Below are positions 1-9,769 of a DNA stretch of 64,000 nt, in pieces. A program made the position numbers and the translations under genes. This DNA comes from Deinandra increscens subsp. villosa (Eukaryota > Streptophyta > Magnoliopsida > Asterales > Asteraceae). The stretch's first letter is position 1; every line of letters starts with the position of its first letter. The DNA lies in assembly GCA_039602395.1 (NCBI GenBank), contig JBCNJP010000013.1:20877663-20941662 (forward strand), in the 5' to 3' direction. A model generated the notes under the pieces. That model had not been told where the DNA came from and did no database searches. It saw only the letters and a program-made list of their open reading frames with translations.

Positions 1-294
1 CAGACGATGCTCACAGATTCTAACCTTAAACTATCTTTTTGGGCAGAAGCAGTCAATACTGCTTGCTATGTCCTGAACCAAACTCTTTTGGTCAAACATG
101 CCAACAAGACATCCTTTTAGTTTTTTTCAAAACAAAAACCAGTGTTAAAGCGCTTAAAGCCCTTTGGATGTCCTTATACTGTATTGATTCAGTCCGAGCA
201 GTTAGCTAAGTTTGCCCCTCGGGCAGATGAAGGCTATTTTGTTGGATACTCGATGACCTCCGCGACGTATCGAGTGTACAACAAGAAAACTTAG
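1..294 (+). pseudogene. Ty1/copia integrase C-terminal remnant
   Basis: Frame 1 reads through a typical copia integrase tail: a TMLTDSNLKLSFWAEAVNTA block just after where the catalytic Glu would lie, then KPFGCPYTVL and ADEGYFVGYS, which mark the end of the domain. Integrase would join element cDNA to chromosomal DNA in the nucleus. The N-terminal zinc site and the DDE residues lie outside the window. The reading is broken by a stop (TAG) near position 118 and ends in a stop at about 292. It continues into the RT remnant downstream, so this is the left edge of one decayed plus-strand copia pol. Confidence 0.85.
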
Positions 295-300
295 GTAATT

Positions 301-1570
301 ATGGAGTCGTGCAACGTTAACTTTAACGAGCACACCCATAAATCTAGAGAGCCTGACTCAGATGGCATGTATGATTTAGAGAATTTCTCTTCTCCTTTTA
401 ACTTTGGTGATTCTGTGATTTCAGGTGATTCTATTAACATGCAAGAAGGTGCCAATAATGTGGATGCGTCTGTACCCGAGAGTTCTGCTCCAATTACATC
501 ATCAATATTGGATACCATCTACTCAGATGATCTACCTGATTTTACTTGGAGAAATGGATCAACGGACGCTCCCAACACATATGCTACTACTCCAGCTGTC
601 ACTACTGCTTAAATCCGAATAACTGAAGAAGTCGTTCTGGAAGTTGTGACAAATCAAGAAATCAAGAAATCCAGAAAATCAACCTGAGAATGAACCCATC
701 AATAATAATTCAGACTCAGAAGACACAACTGTGATTGAATCTGGTGATACTCCAGACAATGATGTGCAGATGGGATATCTAGACACAATTATTCCAGTTC
801 CAGTTGTTGAAGAAACTGGAATTCATAAGAAACATCCCGTCTCAAACATCATTGGTCCACTTGATAAGAGAGTAACCAAAAGTCAATCAGGAACAGTAAA
901 CACTTGCTTATTTTCCTGCTTCATCTCTCAAGAAGAACCTTCTTCTGTAGCTGCTGCTATGAAAGACAACAACTTGATAGAGGCTATGCAGGCTGAGCTG
1001 CTTCAATTTAAACTTCTGGATGTGTGGCAACTTGTAGACACTCCTCCTGGTGTGAAGCCTATTCCAGTCAAGTGGATCTTTAAGAATAAAAAGGATGATA
1101 GAGGAATAATAATAAGAAATAAAGCAAGACTTGTGGTCAAGGGTTATATACAGATAGATGGGCTGGACTATGATGAGGTCTATGCCCCGGTAGCTCGTCT
1201 TGAAGCCATCAGGATTTTCTTGGCTTATGTCGCGTCAAAGAAAATAACGGTCTATCAACTTGACGTGAAAACTGCCTTCCTGTACGGTGAACTAGACGAA
1301 GAGGTGTACGTTGATCAACCTCCAGGGTTTGTCAATCCTTCCTTTCCAAATAAGGCATACAAGCTGAAAAGAGCCATCTATGGACTCCATCAGGCACCAA
1401 GGAAATGGTATGAAACCCTGTCTACCTATCTGTTGGAAAATGTTTACAAGCGAGGGGTGATTAATCAGACACTGTTTATACGGCATGTGGGTGATGATAT
1501 GTTACTAGTTCAAGTGTACGTGGACGAAATCATCTCCGGTTCAACAAATAAAACTCTTTGTCATTAGTTC
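301..1570 (+). pseudogene. Ty1/copia linker and reverse transcriptase remnant
   Basis: After an acidic integrase-RT linker (301-612, low complexity, frameshifted), the frame from about 731 to 1567 encodes a copia reverse transcriptase: EAMQAELLQFKLLDVWQLVD, NKARLVVKGY, YDEVYAPVARLEAIRIFLAY, VYQLDVKTAFLYGELDEEVY and AIYGLHQAPRKWYE. The catalytic box near 1515-1530 reads YVDE where the family has YVDD, so the second catalytic Asp is changed to Glu. The frame ends at a TAG at 1565-1567. RT would copy element RNA in cytoplasmic particles. The same domain is better preserved at 59273-60619 on the other strand. Inactive by the active-site change and the stops. Confidence 0.9.
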
Positions 1571-1603
1571 AAGTGTCTGATGGAAAAACGCTTTGAAATG
1601 TGT

Positions 1604-1703
1604 TCAATGGGGGAACTCACATTTTACCTAGGGATTGAGGTGAAACAGAATAATCAATGGGGGAACTCACATTTTACCTAGGGATTGAGGTGAAACAGAA
1701 TAA
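1604..1703 (+). repeat. 50-bp tandem duplication inside RT
   Basis: The block starting TCAATGGGGGAACTCACAT at 1604 is repeated without change at 1654. The duplicated unit is 50 bp, not a multiple of three, so it shifts the pol frame between the palm and the connection to RNase H. Confidence 0.9.
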
Positions 1704-2493
1704 TGAAGGCATTCTAATCATTCAGGGAAAGTATCTGAAGGAAATGCTGAAGAAGTTTGGATTTCATGACTCTAAAGGCTATTCTACTTCTGTCGAGACG
1801 CGTGTCAAGCTCCATACAGATTTTGAAGGTGAATGTGTTGATGAACACTTGTATAGATCAATGATCGGGTCCCTCATGTACCTGACAGCCAATCGCCCCG
1901 ACATAATGTTTGATGTGTGTCTATGCTCGAGATTTCAATCAAAACCGAAACAGTCACACTTGACGGCCGTGAAATGAATTTTTAGATACCTGAAGTCCAT
2001 TCCAAAGAGAGGGCTGTGGTATCCCAAGGACGAGCTTTTTGATCTAAGAGGTTTCTCGGATAGTGATTACGGGGGTTGCAACATGGATCGGAAGTCAACC
2101 ACAGGTGGAGCTCAATTCTTGGGGAATCGATTGGTTTCATGGCAATGCAAGAAACAGTCAACGGTATCTACCTCTCCTGCCGAAGCAGAATACATTGCTG
2201 CTGCTTCTTGCTATTTTCAAGTTCTCAAGATCCAGAATCAGCTTCTGGACTACGGTTTGAATTTCATGTCCACCCTTATTAACATTTATAATACTGCTAC
2301 CATGTTTATTGTTAAGAACCCTTTTTAGCACTCTAAGACCAAACACATAAAGATTAGGCATCACTTTATTAGGGACTGTCATGAGAAGAAGCTTATTACC
2401 TTAGTTCATGTTTCCTCTGAAAATCAACTTGCAGATCTCTTCATCAAGGGATTTGATGTTTCTAGGTTTAACTTCCTAGTTCAATCAGTATGA
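1657..2493 (+). pseudogene. Ty1/copia RT connection and RNase H remnant
   Basis: The frame from 1657 continues the copia RT (TFYLGIEVKQNNEGILI, YRSMIGSLMYLTANRPDIMF) to a TGA at about 1975. The RNase H domain follows in a second frame: FSDSDYGG-like sequence near 2057-2080, DRKSTTGGAQFLGNRLVSWQ and SPAEAEYIAAASC at 2083-2220, then a degenerate stretch in which the expected CDNSA box reads INIYNTAT. The tail after 2340 reads KTKHIKIRHHFIRDCHEKK, then LADLFIKGF, the usual end of copia pol, with a stop at 2491-2493. RNase H would degrade RNA in the RNA-DNA hybrid. Several frame changes make this a pseudogene. Confidence 0.88.
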
Positions 2494-4480
2494 ATGATTA
2501 ACATTAAGTAAGCTGATCTTTAGGTTCCTTTTAGAATAGTGATTTAGTCTTAGGTTGTGTAGTTTTAGAGGTATCGTCTTTGTTAGCCTTCTTACCTTGA
2601 AATAATCTTTAAATTGAAATACCAAAAAGATTTTATCTTTAAAACTATTGGAAAACTCAAAAAGATTTTAACTCTTGCTTCTTTGAGTCTTGTTATGTTT
2701 TTGGTCATCTTCTCTCGACCATAAATAAAACTTCAATAAAGTGTAATCCAAATTTTAGAAAATACCAAAAAAAAATTTATTTTATTTTACTTTATTTGAT
2801 TTTTGAGTCCTTGTGTAAGTCGGTCAAGCCTAAACCGACTCACAGTTGAAAAATAAGAGAAAATCCCACAAATTTGAAAAATTAATAAATATCACTAAAA
2901 ATGGAATCGCGTCATTTCAAACAACTTTTGTGAAGACACTTGTTGAAAACCTGATGAAAAACTCAAAGTTTTGAATTTTTAGTGATGCTGCAATAAATAA
3001 TTGAAAAATTGGAGAAAAATACAAAAATTTGCAAAAATAAATAAAAATCATGTAAATTAGAATCGAGTGATTCCTAACAACTTTTGTAAAGGCACTTGAT
3101 GGGCACTTGAGTCTAAGTACAAAATCTTTGCAATTCTGCAATGATGAAATAGTCTTTGAAAAAGAAAATCAGAAAATTTTGGTTTTTGGTTAGGTAATCT
3201 ATGTGGAACATGATATAATTCTGGTCTTGTGATCTGACCATAGGATATGATCCAATCGATCAGTAATTCTATCATTTGATGTGTCGGTAGGCTCAGCAAT
3301 ATAAGAATTTGGCAAGTCCTATGATTACACACTTAAAACATGAAATTGTGGACTTTAAGTCAAAACAGTTGGTAAAATCCTTTAAATCTGCTTAAGTCTG
3401 AGCTAAGTAAGTCAACCAACACACTCGAATACTTCTTTTGCGGAAAGTGCTGATTTCAAACAATTCAATAGGTGTGAAGTTTCACATATCCATCAATAAG
3501 TGAGAAATACCTCACATCCATCCATTGGCCGTGACATTTGCTGAGGAAACTATGACCTTGTGTTCACGCGTCCCATCATTATCATTGAAAATATTTCGTG
3601 ACACATCTGCTGAGGAAACTCTGACCTTGTGTTCACGCGAATTAAAAATATTCATCCACCATGAAATCAGTACTTACCTCTAAAGAAATAGGGGGAAGAA
3701 ATTCCATTTGTGTGTTGTGCATGTCTGAAGTGCTAAATAGACAAAGCTAGGATAACTGTTGACTTAGTGGAATAAAAGGTTAAACACAATTTTCATTAAA
3801 CCGGACTAAAACATGATAAATAACATCACATTAACTTTGCTGAAAATTGCCTTGCTTGAGCTTAAGTGGATAACAATACCGACAATCTGACTTAGGTTAC
3901 TGAATCTGTGAGGTGATTTGAATTTGTAAGTGTCTGTGATCACGTAATTGACCGGTTTGATTCCTAACATAGTCCAACCATTACCGAGCAAAAATATGCA
4001 AAATTTAAGCAAATAACTGGAAACTGCCAGAAAAGAAGGCTTTAACAGAGAAAATGAAAGCACTATGCTTTGATATAACCAAGTTTGTTATGAAATGTGA
4101 ATTTAGGTGCTTTATGCTTAAAAACATCAAGTTTGGGAGAAATAAGTCAAATTTGAGGTCCATTTTCATTTTTAAGTCAAAATCAACCGTTTTGGTAAGT
4201 TTGTGCTGGCCTGACTCAAGTTAATCTGATTCAATAAGGTTTTGGTCAAATGTGTGAAATTTAAATTTTTTTGAGTCAAAATGGTGTTCTTAACATGGTT
4301 ATGCACTCAGAAAATCAATAATTCCGAAATTGCCCTTAATGAGTTCACCTAGGCTTTTGCAACTCACTGAGTTTGCAAATGAGTATTTTCAGTGTTTTTG
4401 CTACGGGTGTTCTCATCTTGGTTGAAATTTAATCATAAAACAAAAGTTCTCAAAAATTAACTTGATGTCAAAAAAATGTA
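2494..4480 (+). other. Copia 3' untranslated region, AT-rich, no gene
   Basis: No credible coding sequence. It follows the pol stop and holds repeated non-coding signals: CAAAAAGATTTT at 2623-2634 and 2658-2669, a diverged pair of roughly 95-bp repeats at about 2900-2995 and 3057-3150, GGTAGGCTCAGC at 3286-3297, and a 41-bp direct repeat at 3530-3639. The same signals in the same order occur in three other copia copies in this window. I could not place a polypurine tract or 3' LTR start with certainty. Confidence 0.6.
3530..3639 (+). repeat. Two-copy 3'UTR module (TTTGCTGAGGAAA/TGACCTTG)
   Basis: Two copies, 3530-3570 and 3598-3639, both run from CGTGACA through CTGAGGAAACT and TGACCTTGTGTTCACGCG. 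They resemble the TTTGCGTGAGCAA-GACCTGG module at 25944-26086 and, on the minus strand, 58210-58289 and 42066-42188. In each case the module lies downstream of GGTAGGCTCNGC. Confidence 0.65.
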
Positions 4481-4499
4481 AGTTTTTTTCTGTTTCTGT

Positions 4500-4920
4500 T
4501 AGCCATCTCGCCAAATTAGCCTTGGCGATCTCAGGATAGCTTTGGCGATCTCGGAGTTAACAAATCCTGATCTTGGCGATCTCGACTTAACTCCTTGGCG
4601 ATCTCGCCTTAACCGAAACATCCTTTGGCGATCTCGGTGTACACTTAGGCTGTTTCTTAAAGTAAAACCAAGTTGTGGTCTTGGCGATCTCGCCTAACTG
4701 CCTTTGGCGATATCGCCTAAAAGGGAATTCATTTTGGCGATCTCGGCTAATAAAACGATTGGCGATCTCGTTAAGGCCAGTTTTTCTTCTTGGCGATCTC
4801 GCCTTATCCGACTTTGTCCTTGGCGATCTTGCTAAAGGCAGATTTGCCTTGGCGATCTTGGTGTTGAGATGAGTTTACTCTTGGTGACTTCGTATTCAAC
4901 CGTTGGCGATCTCGGTCGTA
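4500..4920 (+). repeat. Array of about 14 TTGGCGATCTCG motifs
   Basis: The 12-mer TTGGCGATCTCG, or a one- to three-base variant (GATATCG, GATCTTG, GTGACTTCG), recurs about 14 times at irregular spacing of roughly 20-40 bp, all in the same orientation. One inverted-looking partial copy (CTCGCCAA) stands at the left edge. The spacers are unrelated, so this is a dispersed motif array, not a simple tandem repeat. It ends about 35 bp before a TATA-like box. Confidence 0.9.
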
Positions 4921-4953
4921 TGATTAAAAACCCTAAGTTATTCCGAACTCGCC

Positions 4954-4969
4954 TACATAAATAAAAGGG
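4954..4969 (+). promoter_or_regulatory. TATA-like box downstream of motif array
   Basis: ACATAAATAAAAGGGG lies just after the motif array and about 40 bp ahead of a CT-rich stretch like a plant 5'UTR (CTCTCCTCCTCTCGACG at about 5016). The order motif array, TATA, pyrimidine-rich leader fits an LTR U3 or an internal promoter. Transcription itself is inferred. Confidence 0.5.
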
Positions 4970-5754
4970 GTATTCTTTTTAGTTCATTTCATTCATTCAA
5001 AGAAACACTCAACCCGCTCTCCTCCTCTCGACGAAACCACCGGCGACCGACCCCTTCCACTGCCGACCTCCGGTTTTTTTCCCAATCGATCACCGGATCC
5101 TGACCTTCGTGCATTTAGGGTTGCTTTACACACTCTCTTTGCACTCTCAGGTTAGTCCTTTAGTTGATTTCTAGTTTAATTTGGAGATTTCGTTGGTTCG
5201 GGTGAAATTTTGAGGCCGACGGTTCGTGTAATCTGATTAGGGTTCTTACTTTCAGTTTTGGTTGTTGGCTTTACAGATTAGGATCCATTCCATTGATCCT
5301 TTTCATCCCATTACACCGATTTGAGATTCTTTCCAGAAACACTACAAGATCATCTTGTCACTTACATTGATCTTAGCTCAAATTAGATCATCAAAGAGGT
5401 ATGTTTCATGAATTCTTGGCAACTCCTGATTTACAATTATTGAGCTAAACAGGGGCAATTCATTAAACTCTTCCAATCAATTTGAATAACCTTAGTCAAA
5501 TTTATAATCTGTTCATGATTGATCACAAATAGTATCAAGCCTTGAACCCATTGATTCCTAGATATATTTGATTTAGATCTTAGCAAACAATAGATCTTCT
5601 TCAAGGTATGTTTTTTGATCTCAAATAAAGTATTGGAAGTTTGATTTCTGTCCATTCAGGTGGATTTTCCTACTTGTTTTTTAATGCGATAATTCAATAA
5701 ATCTCATAAATTGGACTTAGCATGCTAAATTTCTGCAATTATGTGTAAGGTTTA
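4970..5754 (+). other. Gene-like non-coding leader with splice-like sites
   Basis: No ORF of note. It opens with a CT/CCGG-rich segment (5000-5110) like a plant 5'UTR and holds splice-donor-like sites: CTCTCAG/GTTAGTCC at 5150, and AG/GTATGT-type sites near 5398 and 5604 inside two diverged copies of one segment (about 5371-5412 and 5577-5617). It probably led to a downstream ORF now displaced by the LTR at 5755. A similar leader precedes the extra ORF of the minus-strand copia near 57500-56890. Confidence 0.45.
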
Positions 5755-6433
5755 TGTAAGGAAATGAAAATCTGAGTCAACCGGTTCAAGATGAAGATTT
5801 CCGGTTGAAGATTTGCTCAAGCGGAAAACACTCAAGCGGAAGACTTGTCAACCGGAAAAGCTCAAGCGGAGAACATTTCCGGGTGAACTATTTTATCCAA
5901 CAGTATAAAGAGTTCAACCGGAAAAGTACTAAAAGTTCCCTTTTGCAGAAATCAGGCCTGTAACTACTTTTCTTCTCCAGATTCAGATCCTAGTCGTCTC
6001 TTACTTATAGATAATTGCATTTTGCACATTTCCTCATATGTATGTTTACTAATGTTCTTTTAGTAAGTTTATTGTTTGACTTTCATGTACGGTTAGATTA
6101 GCCCGTATGAGATCAACGGCTGTGGTTGATCTCCTTAGTACTATATATAGTTGTTAGCTAGTTCATTCACAAGTACCAGATTCAGTGCTTACACTTGTAA
6201 CAGTTTGAACTTGAGTTAATGCAAATCGTACCGAGAAATTTATTATCTTGTGCACACTAGTTTATGCAATCAACATAATCAAACTACAAGTATAAGTAAA
6301 ACAAAGCTTAAGTAAAAACAAGTGTGATACAACTTTATTCCGCATGGTTGTGATCCACGGTCCTACAAGTGGTATCAACGGTGTGATACAACTTTGTTCT
6401 GATTATTTTCTCTGAGTAATCAACGGTCCTACA
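5755..6433 (+). repeat. 5' LTR of copia family with AACCGGAA motif
   Basis: It starts TGTAAGGAAATG and ends GGTCCTACA, 3 bp before a primer-binding site. The reverse complement at 46213-46868 has the same ends and general sequence, which defines the LTR. U3 (5780-5930) holds many copies of CAACCGGAAAA / TCAAGCGGAA ahead of a TATA-like CAGTATAAAGAG. Near the 3' end the stretch GTGATACAACTTTRTTC to GGTCCTACAAGTRGTATCA is duplicated (about 6328-6383 and 6385-6443). This leaves a second, PBS-like site inside the LTR that the copy at 46213 lacks. Confidence 0.9.
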
Positions 6434-6435
6434 AG

Positions 6436-6447
6436 TAGTATCAGAGC
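6436..6447 (+). promoter_or_regulatory. Primer-binding site (initiator tRNA-Met type)
   Basis: TAGTATCAGAGC differs by one base from the TGGTATCAGAGC complementary to the 3' end of plant initiator tRNA-Met. It lies directly after the 5' LTR and primes minus-strand cDNA. Confidence 0.85.
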
Positions 6448-6549
6448 ATTGGCTCTCTACTTTGAAGACTTCTAGTGCTTCAAAGTTGATACTTTACTTG
6501 CTTACTTGATTTTTGTAAGCTTTTGCTGTTTTACAAACTGTTTTTCACA

Positions 6550-8946
6550 ATGACTGACTTAACTCTTGGTTCACTTAATGGTAGCTCTAACAAACCACCA
6601 ATTTTCACTCCTGATGACTTTGATACTTGGAAACTCAGGATGGAAGGTTTTGTTAGAAGCCTAGACAGACGCATTTGGAACAGGTTGACTATAGGTCCTT
6701 ACAGTCCAACTGTTCAATCTGCTGATGATGCCCAAGTGCAAATACCAAAACCACTAGACAAATATGTTGAAGCTGATTATACTGAGCTTGAATATGATCA
6801 CAAGGCCTACTGGACACTCCAGGCTGCATTACCCAACTCTATACTGGTAGGGTTCAAGGGATATAAGACAGCACATGGCTTGTGGAATGCTCTCAGTGAG
6901 ATGTTTGAAGGGTCTAGTGAAGTTAAGGAAAACAAGAAAGATGTTTTGAAACAAAGATATGAAAACTTTACTTACAAAACTGGTGAATATATGACCAACC
7001 AGTACCTTAGATTTGTTTCACTTCTTGATGAATTGCAAAAGGTAGAAGTAAAAACTGAACAGGCTGATGCCAACAGGAAGTTCTTGAGATCCTTACCTCC
7101 TGTGTGGACTGTCTACACAGTCAGCATCAGGGAGTGCAAGGACCTCAAAAAGCTTAAACTAAGTGAACTCCATGGAGTCCTTAGTGCTTATGAAATGGAG
7201 TTTAATCTTAAGCAGAACAACTTTCCTGGAGCATCACCACAGTTGCAAACCACTGATTTGGTTACAACTGATTTTCAAAAGATCTCAAACACTTCTCAAT
7301 ATCACTCACCCTCAGTCAGTTTCATTGAGTCACCCACATGCTCAGAAAGTTCTTCAACACAGTTTGACAACTTTCACTCAGCCTATGTGGTAACTGACTC
7401 ATCTCAAGGCTTCACACGTGAAGACTTAGAATGCAAAGGGGCAGATGATCTAGAAGAGATGGACATTTTAACTCAATTAGCTATGGTTTCTGCAAGGGCC
7501 CAAAGATTTTATAAGAGAACAGGAAGAACTTATAAGGGGTCAAAGGGATCATCAATTGGGTTGGATAAATCTAAAGCTAAATGTTATAACTGTCACCAAC
7601 TTGGCCATTTTGCTAGGGAGTGCAAGCAGCCAAGGAGAGATGGACAGAACAATAACAACAAAGTTCAACAGAGATCAAATCATGGAAGCAACAACAACAG
7701 CAGTCAACACAACAACAACAACAACAGCAACCAGCAGCCAACTCAACCAAAACCACTTGGAAATCAAAATGTGGTGGCAGCTGTAGCCAACCAGACTGAA
7801 TGCTATGAGTGGGATGACTTTATCACTGAGTTTGAGCCAATCAACCATGCTTTGATGGCTAAAGAAGATTCAACTGAACAGGTAAATGAGATTCCTGAAA
7901 AAGTTTTGGAAAATCTATGCAGCCCTGCCTGCATAGAACAAGTGTCAAAATACAGGAAACATAACACTGATCTGATTGATGAAGTTTCTAACTTGAATGA
8001 GTTAAAGAATTGCTTTAAGAAAACTAAAACTGCATACATCACCAAAATTGAAAATTTAAACAAAGAATTTGATGCTTTGAAGCAAACTAACTCTATTTTG
8101 GAAACACAATTAGAGGATTTGTTGAACAAAGTAACTATTTCAAGACAAGAAACAAAAGATGCAAAAGCAGAAAATGATGTTCTTGAAATTAAGTTAAAAG
8201 ATGCCTTGTTCACCTGTGACAAATTCCAAACAGCTAACAAGAAAGCTGAGAAACTTTGGAATGGAGCAATGCATGGGAAAACAGGTATTGGATACAACAA
8301 TGTTGAACCACCCAAGGAATACTCACCTGTTATTGCTCCAATCCAACCACTTCAGAAGGAGTGCAGTGTGAGTCTAATTGTTGACAGCACAGCATCTTCC
8401 TCATCTGAATCAAAATCTGTTGAATCATCTTCAAACTGTGAAGTCAAAGATGCTAGCACATCAGCATCTGTTGACCAATCCAAGTTTTTAAAACCAAAAG
8501 TTGCTTTTCCACCACCAACTATTTATGAGCCAAAAGACTCAAAAGTTGGAGGTAAACTACCTGAACAGCCAAAACCAAGTGAAACTGAGAGAATGGGTAA
8601 GCTTACTTACCTCCAGGTCACTAATGAAAAGACAACCAAAAACATAGATACTTATCAAAGAAAAATGTTTGAATGTGTTTTCTGTGGTGAAAAAGGGCAC
8701 ATGGCTGCAAAGTGCAAATTCAATCCATTGAGCAAAGCTCAAAACTTGTTAAAACCCAAAACTGCTTCTACTCAGAAAAGATCCACAGGTAGAACTTCAC
8801 CTGTAAGAAGTAACACAATGAAGTATTTTGATACTGAGTCAAACAAAATTTTAATTGGGAACAACAAAAATGGAAGTTTTTCAGTCTTAAAACCAAACAG
8901 GATTCCGGCTGAACTTCAACCGGAAAAAAATTTCAACCGGAAGTGA
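6550..8946 (+). CDS. gag: Ty1/copia gag polyprotein (long coiled-coil type)
   Basis: Gag forms the virus-like particle that packages element RNA. I chose ATG 6550 (MTDLTLGSLNG) over the in-frame 6523 ATG because related copia gags begin in this way. Residues 15-220 form the capsid-like gag domain (FTPDDFDTWKLRMEGFVRS, YKTAHGLWNALSEMFEGSSE, ADANRKFLRSLPPVW). A CCHC knuckle follows (CYNCHQLGHFARECKQ, about 7583-7630), then an N/Q-rich linker, a long heptad coiled coil (about 7880-8260) and a second CCHC (CVFCGEKGHMAAKC, about 8670-8715). A one-base slip in the A7 run at 8923-8929 makes the frame stop at 8944-8946. The original gag frame continues downstream in another frame. The motif CAACCGGAA, typical of this family's LTR, occurs three times at 8915-8964. 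Confidence 0.88.
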   Translation: MTDLTLGSLNGSSNKPPIFTPDDFDTWKLRMEGFVRSLDRRIWNRLTIGPYSPTVQSADDAQVQIPKPLDKYVEADYTELEYDHKAYWTLQAALPNSILVGFKGYKTAHGLWNALSEMFEGSSEVKENKKDVLKQRYENFTYKTGEYMTNQYLRFVSLLDELQKVEVKTEQADANRKFLRSLPPVWTVYTVSIRECKDLKKLKLSELHGVLSAYEMEFNLKQNNFPGASPQLQTTDLVTTDFQKISNTSQYHSPSVSFIESPTCSESSSTQFDNFHSAYVVTDSSQGFTREDLECKGADDLEEMDILTQLAMVSARAQRFYKRTGRTYKGSKGSSIGLDKSKAKCYNCHQLGHFARECKQPRRDGQNNNNKVQQRSNHGSNNNSSQHNNNNNSNQQPTQPKPLGNQNVVAAVANQTECYEWDDFITEFEPINHALMAKEDSTEQVNEIPEKVLENLCSPACIEQVSKYRKHNTDLIDEVSNLNELKNCFKKTKTAYITKIENLNKEFDALKQTNSILETQLEDLLNKVTISRQETKDAKAENDVLEIKLKDALFTCDKFQTANKKAEKLWNGAMHGKTGIGYNNVEPPKEYSPVIAPIQPLQKECSVSLIVDSTASSSSESKSVESSSNCEVKDASTSASVDQSKFLKPKVAFPPPTIYEPKDSKVGGKLPEQPKPSETERMGKLTYLQVTNEKTTKNIDTYQRKMFECVFCGEKGHMAAKCKFNPLSKAQNLLKPKTASTQKRSTGRTSPVRSNTMKYFDTESNKILIGNNKNGSFSVLKPNRIPAELQPEKNFNRK

Positions 8947-9769
8947 AGTTCAACCGGAAATCTCCAAAACACTCAGATCAGTTACTGCACCTAGACAACG
9001 ACCCAGGGTTCAGTTCACTGATGAGTACGACCATTTTGAAGGTCAGGGAAGGAGAAACTCATCTAGAGGCAAGACCACCTCTAGAGAAAATTTTGTGAAA
9101 AATAAGCACAACTCTCAACCGGAAATTCCTTCTAGCTCAAGTGGATGTGCCACTGCTGCATTCCACAGTGAGAGACCTAGCCAGACCAACAAATTTTCAA
9201 ACTTTAATGCTAGAATCTCACCAGTGACTAGAGTTGATCAGACCTCCACCTCACCCAGTGAGCTGCCAAAGGTTTTGACCAACAAACAAAGGAAGTATAG
9301 GGAATATAGAGAGAGGAAGATTGCTGAGAGAAGGCTTAGCAAAACTGACAGGCAATGTCTCAAGATACTTAATTTCCTTTGTGTGTATGTGCATAATAAA
9401 GGGCACAACAGAGCCTATGGGTTGTTGATAGTGGATGCACTTGCCACATGACAGGAAATAAGCATGTATTGGAAAACCCCAAAAACATAAATGGAGGTCC
9501 TATAGCCTTTGGGAGTGCAAAAGGACACATTACTGCACAAGGTGCTGTTAGTAATGGGATGCTTACCTTTGACAAGGTAAATTTTGTTGATACATTAAAT
9601 TTCAATTTACTTAGTGTCTCACAAATGTGTGACAAGAATTTGAATTTGATGTTTACTGAGAGATAGGCCATAGACTTGAAACCTGGTGTTAAAATCCCTG
9701 AGGACCTTGTGTTGCTCAGAGCACCTAGGAGAGAAGGACTATATGTTTTGAAAACACTAATTCTAAGTT
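8931..9769 (+). pseudogene. Copia gag tail and protease / pre-integrase remnant
   Basis: After the 8923-8929 frameshift the gag tail continues to about 9415 in a second frame (basic, RKYREYRERKIAERRLSK). A further one-base loss near 9416 moves the reading into the aspartic protease: VVDSGCTCHMTGN with the catalytic DSG at 9427-9435, then FGSAKGHITAQGAVSNGML and NLLSVSQMCDKN. A TAG at 9664-9666 interrupts the sequence before the pre-integrase part (DLKPGVKIPEDLVLLRAPR). The protease would cut the Gag-Pol polyprotein. The rest of pol falls in the assembly gap. Confidence 0.85.

Noticed and set aside
4500..4920. A simple satellite or centromeric repeat
   Set aside because: Only the 12-mer recurs, spacers are unrelated and irregular, and the array stops just before a TATA-like box.
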